Assembly: GCF_017377745.1 (NCBI RefSeq)
Contig: NZ_JAFVMG010000001.1
Location: forward strand, 310,001-374,000
From: Acetobacter suratthaniensis
GTDB taxonomy: Bacteria; Pseudomonadota; Alphaproteobacteria; Acetobacterales; Acetobacteraceae
DNA length: 64,000 nucleotides
Direction of reading: 5' to 3'
Part shown: piece after piece, positions 18,269 through 25,363 of the stretch
Layout of the letters: each line of letters begins with the position of its first letter
Numbering within the stretch: the first letter of the stretch is position 1
Position numbers and translations under genes: made by a program
Notes under the pieces: model-generated
Told to the model about the DNA's origin: nothing
What the model saw: the letters and a program-made list of their open reading frames with translations, nothing else
Databases searched by the model: none

Positions 18269-18444
18269 GATGAGGGGGTATCCATGCTGCTGGCGGCGGG
18301 CTGGACGGCGCGCAGGCTACTGCGCTCCAGTGTCGCCAGACGCGCACGCGCCGTTTTCAGCCGCCATGCGGCGTTGAGGGACAGAGCAAGGGTCAGCACA
18401 AGGCCAAGCCCGTAACTGGCGGCAATATAGGGCAGGTGTGTCAT
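18265..18444 (-). CDS. ccmD: Heme exporter subunit CcmD (59 aa)
   Basis: A short gene fitted exactly between ccmC and ccmE. ATG at 18444-18442, 59 codons, TGA at 18267-18265, overlapping the ccmC stop and the ccmE start by 4 bases each. The product begins MTHLPYIAASYGLGLVLTLA, giving one TM helix, then a basic amphipathic stretch AAWRLKTARARLATLE. Tyr/Gly residues before the TM and the following Arg/Lys-rich helix are the CcmD pattern. CcmD is needed to release holo-CcmE from CcmC. Identification rests on position, size and topology. Confidence 0.93.
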   Translation of the reverse strand: MTHLPYIAASYGLGLVLTLALSLNAAWRLKTARARLATLERSSLRAVQPAASSMDTPSS

Positions 18445-19217
18445 GCGGCAGTCCCCTGATTACGGCGAGGTGAGGAAAGCAGCGCCTGAATACGGCTTTC
18501 CATCACGGCGGCGCGGGTGCGTGCGAGCACCAGTGCGGCAAAGCCAAGGGAAATACCCAGAGTGGACAGCGCCAGCGGCCACAGCATGGAACTGGACATG
18601 GTGGGGGCGCCGGTCAGGGTAATGCTGTCGGGCTGGTGCAGGGTATTCCACCATTGCACGCTAAACTTGATAATGGGCAGATCAACCGCTCCGGCAAGGG
18701 CCAGAATGGCGGCGGCACGGTAGCCGCGCTGCGGGTCGTCAAACGCGCGGATGAGCGTGATATGGCCGAGATAGAGAAAAAACAGCACCAGCACGGAGGT
18801 TAGCCGGGCATCCCATACCCACCATGTTCCCCACATGGGTTTACCCCAGAGCGAACCTGTTGCCAGACACAGCGCGGTAATGCAGGCCCCCACCGGCCCG
18901 ATTTCAACCGCGGCCAGATCAGCCAGCGGGTGCCGCCACACAAGAGACAGTACGGCACAGACCGCCAGCCCGGCATATCCGCCAGACGCCAGCATGGCGG
19001 CGGGTACGTGGATATACATGATCCGTACGGAATCCCCCTGCTGCCAGTCAGCCGGAGAGAAAAACAGCCCCCAGCCCAGTCCGGTCAGGGTCAGGATAAT
19101 GGCGGGCCATGTCAGCCATGGCTGTAGGCGCGCGCCCAGTTTCAGGAACCGGCCGGGGTTGGCGTAACGGTGAAAGAAACTGCCGGTGCGCGCGACAAGG
19201 GTGGGTGAGGCGCTCAA
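18441..19217 (-). CDS. ccmC: Heme export/handling protein CcmC
   Basis: CcmC loads heme onto CcmE at the periplasmic face. The 258-aa protein has six TM helices and the tryptophan-rich WWD signature WGTWWVWDARLTS flanked by the conserved IHVPAAM (heme-ligand His) and LGHITLIRAF (second His) segments. No ATG exists before that first His region, and the frame starts best at TTG 19217, with GGAG ten bases upstream; the encoded start (SASPTLVARTGSFFHRYANP) fits homologues. ccmC is first in the visible operon. ccmA and ccmB, which usually precede it, are absent from this window. Confidence 0.94.
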   Translation of the reverse strand: MSASPTLVARTGSFFHRYANPGRFLKLGARLQPWLTWPAIILTLTGLGWGLFFSPADWQQGDSVRIMYIHVPAAMLASGGYAGLAVCAVLSLVWRHPLADLAAVEIGPVGACITALCLATGSLWGKPMWGTWWVWDARLTSVLVLFFLYLGHITLIRAFDDPQRGYRAAAILALAGAVDLPIIKFSVQWWNTLHQPDSITLTGAPTMSSSMLWPLALSTLGISLGFAALVLARTRAAVMESRIQALLSSPRRNQGTAA

Positions 19218-19399
19218 AAGGGGTCAGCTCCGTGTGTCTGGTTGCGCTTGGGTCGTTCTCCTTTCCATATCCGCGCGCCGGGGGAAAGGGGCGAACAAAG
19301 GAGACCGCTCAGCTTGCCTTTACAGCATTAAACGGCTCTTGACACGATACGGGTGTTCATGGGCGTTCTGCCCCAGCAACACAACGGAAGGATAATGCG

Positions 19400-19693
19400 A
19401 TGCTGTTTGCCATCATCTGTACGGATCGCCCGGGTCTTCAGGAACTGCGGGCCGTTACCCGTGCGCAGCATCTGGCTTTTCTGGAAACATACCGTGCGTC
19501 CCTCCAGTTTGCGGGGCCGCAGCTTGATCCGCAGGGCAATGCCTGCGGCAGTCTGATCCTGCTTGATGTGCCAGACCGCGAAGCCGCGGAAGGCTTTGCC
19601 GCAGCAGACCCGTATATGGGCGTGAACCTGTTTGAAAGCGTGGTTATCCGGCCTTTGCGCACAGTCTTTAAAGATGGCAGGCAGGCGGATTAG
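19400..19693 (+). CDS. YciI-family protein
   Basis: A 97-aa YciI-like protein (ferredoxin-like alpha/beta fold, dimeric). Typical features are MLFAIICTDRPG, the conserved RAQHLAFLETY with its His, LLDVPDREAAEGFAAADPY and the final beta strand VVIRPLRTVF. The family has a presumed active-site His/Asp pair, but a general enzymatic role is not established. GGAAGGA precedes the ATG. It is two bases from the EVE-domain gene; this pairing recurs in alphaproteobacteria, often near gpsA/tsaD, which are not in this window. Confidence 0.9.
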   Translation: MLFAIICTDRPGLQELRAVTRAQHLAFLETYRASLQFAGPQLDPQGNACGSLILLDVPDREAAEGFAAADPYMGVNLFESVVIRPLRTVFKDGRQAD

Positions 19694-19695
19694 GC

Positions 19696-20115
19696 ATGTC
19701 TTTCTGGCTGATAAAAAGTGAGCCGGACGCCTTTAGCTGGGATGAGCAGGTGGCCAATGGCGTAGAACCCTGGACAGGGGTGCGCAACTATCAGGCCCGC
19801 AAAAATCTGGCTGCCATGAAAGCGGGAGACCGGGCGTTTTTCTACCATTCCAACGTGCAGCGCGCGATTGTGGGGGTAGTTGAGATTGTTCGGGAAGCTT
19901 ACCCGGACCCCACAGCGACCGAAGGTGCATGGGTCTGTGTGGATGTGCGGACTGTAGGCCCCATGCCCGAGCCTGTAAGTCTTGCTCAGATCAAGGCGGA
20001 CCCGGCTCTGGCCGAGCTGGCGTTGGTCAGGCAGTCTCGTTTGTCTGTCTGCCCGGTTTCGGCTGAACACTGGGCTTATCTATGCCGTCTGGGTGGCTGG
20101 GTCGAACCAGCTTGA
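19696..20115 (+). CDS. EVE-domain protein
   Basis: A 139-aa single EVE domain (PUA-like fold), a family thought to read modified bases. It shows the typical start FWLIKSEPDAFSWDEQV, then GVRNYQARKNLAAMKAGD, AFFYHSN and AIVGVVEIVREAYPDPTA. The aromatic residues expected to line the base pocket (Trp, Tyr, Phe at these positions) are present. It follows the YciI-family gene immediately and is followed by a strong hairpin. Confidence 0.93.
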   Translation: MSFWLIKSEPDAFSWDEQVANGVEPWTGVRNYQARKNLAAMKAGDRAFFYHSNVQRAIVGVVEIVREAYPDPTATEGAWVCVDVRTVGPMPEPVSLAQIKADPALAELALVRQSRLSVCPVSAEHWAYLCRLGGWVEPA

Positions 20116-20120
20116 GCCAG

Positions 20121-20142
20121 CCCCCGGCACACGGGCCGGGGG
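20121..20142. terminator. Bidirectional terminator hairpin between convergent genes
   Basis: CCCCCGGC and GCCGGGGG form a perfect 8-bp GC stem around ACACGG, six bases after the EVE gene stop and 25 bases beyond the end of the facing minus-strand gene. No strong U-run follows, but position and stem strength support a shared terminator. Confidence 0.75.
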
Positions 20143-20166
20143 TGGTATCACTTTAATGTGACAGGT

Positions 20167-20502
20167 TCAGCCCTGTGTGGCAGCGCCCCATAGCTGGGCT
20201 GAACGGTTGCCGCTGCGGCAATAGGCGAAAATCGGCCCCGGCAGCGTGTTGAGTGCTTCCTGCGTTTCAATAATGGCGTCGGAAGAGGGCGCCTGACCCG
20301 ATGCAACCGGAATGGCGATAAAGGACAGACCGGCTGCGGCCGCAGCTTCGCCAATGCTCTGGGCAGAAGGCTGGCCGGGTTCTTCGGCATCGGGGCGGTT
20401 GCAGATAATGGTCTTGAACCCCGCATCACGGATGGCCGCGATATCTTGCACGGAAATTTGGGGAGAGACGACAAAGTCAGCGGTCAACTGGCGAATGGTC
20501 AT
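20167..20502 (-). CDS. DUF442 / TIGR01244-type phosphatase-like sulfurtransferase
   Basis: A 111-aa protein of the DUF442 (beta-lactamase hydrolase-like, TIGR01244) family with a dual-specificity-phosphatase fold. The N-terminus MTIRQLTADFVVSPQISVQD and the segment KTIICNRPDAEEPGQPS are characteristic, and the catalytic P-loop is present as YCRSGNRSAQLW (CX5R). In other bacteria the domain is fused to or located beside persulfide dioxygenases in sulfide detoxification; no such neighbour is present here. AGGA lies upstream of the ATG. Confidence 0.92.
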   Translation of the reverse strand: MTIRQLTADFVVSPQISVQDIAAIRDAGFKTIICNRPDAEEPGQPSAQSIGEAAAAAGLSFIAIPVASGQAPSSDAIIETQEALNTLPGPIFAYCRSGNRSAQLWGAATQG

Positions 20503-20524
20503 GCCTGAATATCCTAATTAATGG

Positions 20525-20568
20525 AAAACCGGAGCGCTGCTGCCACCCGCAGGACGGGCGGCAGCTCC
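20525..20568 (-). terminator. Terminator of the minus-strand lipoprotein gene
   Basis: On the minus strand, just after the stop of the gene ending at 20574, TGCC-G-CCCG and CGGG-T-GGCA form a nine-pair stem (one G-U), with an outer GGAGC/GCTCC stem interrupted by a bulge, followed by GGTTTTCC. This fits an intrinsic terminator with a short U-run. Confidence 0.7.
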
Positions 20569-20573
20569 ACGTT

Positions 20574-21293
20574 CTAGCGGTGAATGAAATACATGTCCTG
20601 ATAGAGATCCTGCAAAGCGGCGTGATTGGCCATGCAGCGGCGTACCAGCATGGCGCGCAGGCTTACAGCGGCTTCCTGCATGGAAGGATCAAGGGTTTTG
20701 TGGTCGATGGCCGGGTAATGCTTCAGGCAGCTTTTCAGGGTGGGGTTGTTCATATCCACACCGTTGCGCAGCTTTTCCTTGAGCGCATCATAGTATTTCG
20801 AAATGCTGGTGTCTGAATCCCACCGGGCGAGGGATGAACTGACATGGCCGTCATGCGTATAATACACCACGGACAGGAAGCCGCTTTCCGCAGGCTGTCC
20901 CGGCACACTTGCCGTCATGTGGCAGGCGCGCTGTGAATACGGCGGAATGTACACTTCCGGTGCGCTGGACAGGTCGGACACCGTGACGGTGGGGGTTTCT
21001 CTTGCGGGTTGGGAGTTGTTCTGGGCGTTGGCTCCGTCTGTGGAGTGCGCCTTTTGCCATGCCTGAGCGATCAGGGGCTGGTAGATGCCTATGGGCCCAA
21101 AGTTTGCAGTCTGACACAGGCTGGGGTCGTTGCGGGCATCGGCCAGCGCTACCCGGTAGGCCTTGCGCGCAGGGTTGGCGCAACCGCTCAGGGTCAGCAG
21201 CATGGCCAGCAGGGGGGCGCCCCGCAGCATGACGCTGGCAAGGGTGCCTGCCTTGAATGAGAAAGGGGCGGAACGGGGGGGACGGCCAACCAT
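20574..21293 (-). CDS. Putative lipoprotein of unknown function
   Basis: A 239-aa predicted lipoprotein. From the ATG at 21293 (AAGGAG eight bases upstream) there is a basic N-terminus, a hydrophobic stretch and lipobox LSGC, so lipidation would be at Cys38. A longer frame from 21398 lacks that Shine-Dalgarno sequence. The mature part has four further Cys residues (in DPSLCQTA, SQRACHMTA, LKSCLKHYP and VRRCMANH), suggesting two disulfides in the periplasm. I do not recognise a domain. It is divergent from the EcsC-family gene across a 219-base gap in which I see no clear promoter. Confidence 0.75.
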   Translation of the reverse strand: MVGRPPRSAPFSFKAGTLASVMLRGAPLLAMLLTLSGCANPARKAYRVALADARNDPSLCQTANFGPIGIYQPLIAQAWQKAHSTDGANAQNNSQPARETPTVTVSDLSSAPEVYIPPYSQRACHMTASVPGQPAESGFLSVVYYTHDGHVSSSLARWDSDTSISKYYDALKEKLRNGVDMNNPTLKSCLKHYPAIDHKTLDPSMQEAAVSLRAMLVRRCMANHAALQDLYQDMYFIHR

Positions 21294-21512
21294 CACGGCA
21301 ACTCCTTGAAAGCGCGGGACGGGAGACAGGCATGCGCCAGAGTCTCCCTTACTGGTGTGTAAGGGCTTGCGGCGTGGGAGACAACGCTGTTCGCCCATGC
21401 AGGCGGGTGTTGTGTGCCCTGCGCTGTTTTTCGGGCGGCATGACTGATATGCTGGTTTTTACTTGTTTGGCCGGGCACTTGTGGCCGGCGCGGAAGGGTG
21501 GGAAGAGCACAG

Positions 21513-22382
21513 ATGAGCACAAAGGAAAATCAGGGCACCGGGGCAACGGCTAACCCTCTTGGTGGTGCGCTGACCACGCTGGTGCTGAGCGGGCCGGAAC
21601 TGCACGAACTCGAAACCGCTCTGGCTGAGGTGGAGTCGGGTCGAGGCGTGCTTGTTCGTCTGGCGGATATCATGGGGGGCGCGGTCGGGCATGCAGCCCG
21701 GCTTGGGCTACGGGGTATCGGTATGGCCCCGAACTTCGAGGAAAAACTGCACGGCCTTGTCGAAACAGCGGTTACGCGTGCGTTTGATGTTGCCGTGCTG
21801 GGCTTGCGTGGCACCGCCGATGCCCCGATGGAAGAAACACCGCGCTGGCGTGTGCCCGCCATGCAGGCTGCGGTGGCCGTATCCGGGGCTGTCGGCGGGT
21901 TTGCGGGGCTGGCAGGCCTGGGGCCGGATATCGGCTTTACGACCCTGACCATCATGCGCGAGATTGCCCGCATCGCCCGCGAGGAAGGGGAAGACCTGAA
22001 CGACCCGGATGCCCGCCGTGCCTGTCTGGAAGTGTTCGCGCTCAGGGCATTCCCCAACCGGCGGAATGGTGAGGAAAGCGAGCTTGGCTATTTCTCGGCC
22101 CGTGCGGTGCTGCGTGGCCGCCCCGTAGTAATGCTGATTTCCGAGGTGGCCTCGCATTACGGTCTGGCATTGGGGCATAAGCTTTCGCTCCAGCTTATGC
22201 CGGTAGCGGGCGCGCTATGCGGTGCATCGCTGAACACGGCGTTTCTTAACCATTATCGTGCGCTGGCTCATGCTCATTTTACCATTCGCAGGCTTGAGCG
22301 TGAGCACGGCCCCGTTGTGCGGGATACGGCGCTGGCCATGCGCGATACCCTGAGTGGACAGCCCAAGGATGAGCGGCTTTAA
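21513..22382 (+). CDS. EcsC-family protein
   Basis: A 289-aa member of the EcsC family (named after a Bacillus protein next to an ABC transporter; molecular role unknown). Diagnostic features are the glycine-rich hydrophobic segments AVSGAVGGFAGLAGLGPDIGF and, later, HKLSLQLMPVAGALCGASLN, separated by IMREIARIAREEGEDLNDP. These alternate with helices and suggest membrane association. ATG 21513 is preferred over the in-frame GTG at 21498 because GGAAGA precedes it. The stop codon lies in a perfect palindrome. Confidence 0.88.
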   Translation: MSTKENQGTGATANPLGGALTTLVLSGPELHELETALAEVESGRGVLVRLADIMGGAVGHAARLGLRGIGMAPNFEEKLHGLVETAVTRAFDVAVLGLRGTADAPMEETPRWRVPAMQAAVAVSGAVGGFAGLAGLGPDIGFTTLTIMREIARIAREEGEDLNDPDARRACLEVFALRAFPNRRNGEESELGYFSARAVLRGRPVVMLISEVASHYGLALGHKLSLQLMPVAGALCGASLNTAFLNHYRALAHAHFTIRRLEREHGPVVRDTALAMRDTLSGQPKDERL

Positions 22383-22391
22383 GCCGCTCAT
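22369..22391. terminator. Perfect palindrome over the ecsC-like stop codon
   Basis: ATGAGCGGCTT-T-AAGCCGCTCAT is an 11-bp perfect inverted repeat centred on T22380, spanning the last codons and TAA of the EcsC-family gene and ending 11 bases before the end of a convergent small gene. As RNA it would form a stem on either strand, so a shared transcription terminator is the simplest reading. No U-run is present. Confidence 0.6.
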
Positions 22392-22402
22392 TCAGCTTTG
22401 TG

Positions 22403-22549
22403 TCAGGCCTGACCCAGCAGGGTTGTGATGGTTGCCAGTCCTAAAAAGGAAACCCCCAGAATTTCAGCCACCCCTTCATAGGGTGGGGCCAGAAATGTGA
22501 CGGCAGCGCATAGGCCGATACCAATCACGCAGAACAGGCGCATGGTCAT
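22403..22549 (-). CDS. 48-aa membrane peptide downstream of the hydroxyacid dehydrogenase
   Basis: A small gene of 48 codons plus TGA. The ATG at 22549-22547 is preceded by AAGGAG with eight bases of spacing, and that Shine-Dalgarno sequence overlaps the end of the upstream dehydrogenase gene, so translation is probably coupled. The product starts MTMRLFCVIGIGLCAAVTFL and ends FLGLATITTLLGQA: two hydrophobic helices joined by APPYEGVAEILG, with only a few charges. It is probably a small inner-membrane protein. I recognise no family. Confidence 0.7.
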   Translation of the reverse strand: MTMRLFCVIGIGLCAAVTFLAPPYEGVAEILGVSFLGLATITTLLGQA

Positions 22550-22562
22550 GCGGGCTTCTCCT

Positions 22563-23537
22563 TCAGGGCGTTACGCGCGAGGGCAGGGGGCGCCCTGCGG
22601 CAAGGGCCGCCACGTTATCCAGCGCCAGCATGCACATGGCGGTGCGGGTTTCAACCGTAGCACTCCCTGTATGCGGAGTGGTGAAAACATTGGGCATGGC
22701 CACCAGTTCAGGGTTGGGGTTGGGTTCGGTCTGGTAAACATCAAGACCGGCCCCGGCCAGATGGCCTGAACGCAAAGCATTCATCAAAGCGCTTTCGTCC
22801 ACCAGTTTGCCGCGCGCGGCGTTGACCAGCACAGCGCCACGCGGCAGCAGGGACAGGGTGCGTTCATCCATAAGCGGTGCGCCCGAGCTTTGGGCCGGGG
22901 CATGCAGGGTCAGGATGTCGCATTGCGGCAGCATGTCTTCCAGTTGCGCGTAGTAGGTGGCGCCTGCTTCGTGTTCGGGCGGCAGGCGGCTGCGGTTATG
23001 GTAGAGAATCTCCATATCAAAACCACGCGCGCGCCTGGCTACGGCCTGACCGATCCGCCCCATGCCGACAATACCAAGCCGTTTGCCCGTAACCCGGTGG
23101 CCCAGCATGTCACCCAGCCCCAGTGGGCGGGTCCAGCCGGTTTTGACGAGGGTGAAATATTCCGCAGCTCTGCGGCTGGCGGCCAGAATCAGCATCATGC
23201 TCAGGTCTGCATTGCAGTCGGTCAGCACGTCAGGCGTGTTGGACACGGTAATGCCTCGGGCATGCAGGGCCGCAAGGTCAAGATGATCCAGCCCGACGCT
23301 GACGGTCGCCACCAGCTTTACGCATTCCGGCAGGGCCGCAATATCGGTGGCGCGCAGGGGTGTCATATGGGTCACCAGCATTGCTGTGGGCTGGTATTCA
23401 TGCGCCAGTGCCAGCAGGGCGTCGGTGGCCAGAGGGCTTTGTGGCGGGGGTGGTGCGGTAAACTCCGATGCAATGCGTGCTTCCGCCGCGTCAAGCAGGC
23501 GGATGGAGCGGATCAGGCGTGGCGCGGTCGTGGGCAT
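22563..23537 (-). CDS. D-2-hydroxyacid dehydrogenase (glyoxylate/hydroxypyruvate reductase type)
   Basis: A 324-aa NAD(P)H-dependent D-2-hydroxyacid dehydrogenase. The Rossmann motif is GIVGMGRIGQAVARRA, and the catalytic Arg/Glu/His set is visible in VNAARGKLVDE, GLDVYQTEPNP and TPHTGSATVET. The N-terminal substrate loop VATVSVGLDHLDL is typical of the glyoxylate/D-glycerate reductase branch (GyaR-like), which reduces glyoxylate or hydroxypyruvate. CGGAG precedes the ATG. A 48-aa gene follows 13 bases after its stop. The exact substrate cannot be set from sequence. Confidence 0.92.
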   Translation of the reverse strand: MPTTAPRLIRSIRLLDAAEARIASEFTAPPPPQSPLATDALLALAHEYQPTAMLVTHMTPLRATDIAALPECVKLVATVSVGLDHLDLAALHARGITVSNTPDVLTDCNADLSMMLILAASRRAAEYFTLVKTGWTRPLGLGDMLGHRVTGKRLGIVGMGRIGQAVARRARGFDMEILYHNRSRLPPEHEAGATYYAQLEDMLPQCDILTLHAPAQSSGAPLMDERTLSLLPRGAVLVNAARGKLVDESALMNALRSGHLAGAGLDVYQTEPNPNPELVAMPNVFTTPHTGSATVETRTAMCMLALDNVAALAAGRPLPSRVTP

Positions 23538-23706
23538 GGCGGTCTCCGGGGTCAGGTGCAGGGGGAGCGAACCATGAGTGCGCCCGGTTGCAAACGCGAC
23601 CGGGGCAGCGTTTGTCGCGTTCCGATGGCTTTAGCCTAGCAAGGCTTATGCCGCATCGCCATAAGGCGGGCGCTGTCGGGGCCGTGAAAAACGCCGTGTG
23701 GTGGTC

Positions 23707-23745
23707 AAAAAATTGTGGCCGCCCTTTGCCTGAAGGAGCGGCCAC
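23707..23745 (-). terminator. Intrinsic terminator of the APC permease gene
   Basis: Read on the minus strand: GTGGCCGC, an inner TCCTT...AAAGG part-stem, then GCGGCCAC, followed by AATTTTTTG. The 8-bp perfect outer stem and six consecutive T residues make a classic Rho-independent terminator 25 bases after the permease stop. Confidence 0.9.
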
Positions 23746-23770
23746 GTCTCATGCATTGTGTGCGGATGTT

Positions 23771-25273
23771 TTAGTGTTCCGCAGTATCGTATTCGGCCCC
23801 CTTGTCTGCATCCAGAATGGCATCCACCGCGATCATGTCGGGCATGGCCAGACCGTGGCGGCCGCGTGTGGCCAGCAGCCATACGAGGTAGACCGCGCCG
23901 ATAGCCAGCATGATCAGCACATACAGCCACGGTTTGAAGAAGGACTCATCACGGAAGATCGTCAGTTCAAACAGCAGCCACAACAATGCCAGCGTGACCA
24001 CCGGCTTTTCCCACCGGCCGAGCGAAAAACCCTGACTGGGCGGCAGGCTGTTGCGGCGGATGGCGTACATCAGCACCGAAACGGTGTAGATGATGGTCGG
24101 CAGAAGTGTAGCGGCAGAAAACAGGACAAACAGCGCATCCGTATCGCGCGAGAAGATGCTCAGAATAGCTTCCCCCACAATCGACACCAGAATGGTGGCG
24201 TTTACCGGTGTGCGCAGGGTGGGGTGAATGCGGTGCAGCATCTGCCAGCCGGGAAAGCGCTCATCGCGCGACATGGCCCAGACCAGCCGCGTGCCGGACA
24301 GCAGAATGACCAGCCCGCAGGCAAAAATGGAAATAATCACCAGCAGCAGCAACAGACTGCCCACTACAGGGCCAAGCACGCGGGTAATGACATCGGCAAT
24401 CGGGGTGGGGGACGCCGTCATGGCCGTAACATCACCCAGTAGTGCTGTAATGGCGATCAGGAACAGCATGCCAAGTCCGCCCACACTGACAATGGCCTGC
24501 CACATGGCGCGCGGCACCACGCGGGCGGGTTCGTTGGTTTCCTCGGCCAGATTGGCGGCGGATTCAAACCCCACAATGGTAAAGGCCCCCAGCAGCGTAC
24601 CCATGAACCACGGGCCAACATGCGTGAGCGAACCAAGGGAGAAATAACCCGAGCGGCTCAGTGCGCCGGTATTGAACAGCAGTGAAAAATCAAGACTGTG
24701 GCGATACCAGCCGACTACGAACAGCAGCACCACAAGGCAGCTCATACCGATCAGTTCAAGGGTGACAGCCATCGCGTTGAAGGCCTGCGTGGCCTTGGTG
24801 GAAAAGGCAATCAGCAGGGCCTGTGCGATAATGACAAGAGTGGTAATCCACCATGCGTCAAAAGCGCCACCGGTGTAGTGCAGCATGGCGGGCAGCACGG
24901 TTGAGGCAATGGTGTAATCCACGGCGCACAGCACAATCACCAGAAAGGTAAAGCTGACCCACCCCATGATCCAGCCCAGAACCGGGTTGGCCACGCGCGA
25001 TGTCCACTGATAGGCGTAGCCGGTAATGGGAATACGTGCGGAAAGCGAGCCCAGAACAAACGCCACCATCAACTGCCCGATTACCACAATGGGCCATGTC
25101 CAGATTCCCATCGGGCCGGATGTCGCCAGCATGGCCCCATAGGCCGTGAAAATACCCGTGGCGATGGAAACAAAACCAAAGGCGATGGCAAAGGACTGAA
25201 ACGCGGTGACGTCACGCTTGAGCGTGTCCTGCCCGCCCACATGGGGCAGGGCGGAGGGGGGTATGCTGCTCAT
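23771..25273 (-). CDS. APC-superfamily amino acid/amine permease
   Basis: A 500-aa permease with 12 predicted TM helices. The N-terminal family signature is seen in AFGFVSIATGIFTAYGAML, followed by GPMGIWTWPIVVIGQLMVAF and the ARIPITGYAYQWTSRVANP segment of the amino acid/GABA/choline transporter branch. ATG 25273 with AAGGAAAG upstream is chosen over an in-frame start at 25315. It lies 91 bases after the kinase gene in the same direction and ends in a strong terminator. Its place in a glycerol-kinase-type cluster is unusual, since such clusters normally carry a polyol facilitator or ABC importer. The substrate is unknown. Confidence 0.9.
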   Translation of the reverse strand: MSSIPPSALPHVGGQDTLKRDVTAFQSFAIAFGFVSIATGIFTAYGAMLATSGPMGIWTWPIVVIGQLMVAFVLGSLSARIPITGYAYQWTSRVANPVLGWIMGWVSFTFLVIVLCAVDYTIASTVLPAMLHYTGGAFDAWWITTLVIIAQALLIAFSTKATQAFNAMAVTLELIGMSCLVVLLFVVGWYRHSLDFSLLFNTGALSRSGYFSLGSLTHVGPWFMGTLLGAFTIVGFESAANLAEETNEPARVVPRAMWQAIVSVGGLGMLFLIAITALLGDVTAMTASPTPIADVITRVLGPVVGSLLLLLVIISIFACGLVILLSGTRLVWAMSRDERFPGWQMLHRIHPTLRTPVNATILVSIVGEAILSIFSRDTDALFVLFSAATLLPTIIYTVSVLMYAIRRNSLPPSQGFSLGRWEKPVVTLALLWLLFELTIFRDESFFKPWLYVLIMLAIGAVYLVWLLATRGRHGLAMPDMIAVDAILDADKGAEYDTAEH

Positions 25274-25363
25274 GTGTCTTTCCTTATTCGGGTTATTATT
25301 TCGAATACGATACAAAATAAAGACGGATGGCTGTTAGGGATAAAAAGCTTTCAAACGGGGTGT

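Noticed and set aside
19337-19342. TTGACA upstream of the YciI-family gene as a promoter
   Set aside because: No acceptable -10 hexamer lies 16-18 bases downstream, so it was not listed as a promoter.
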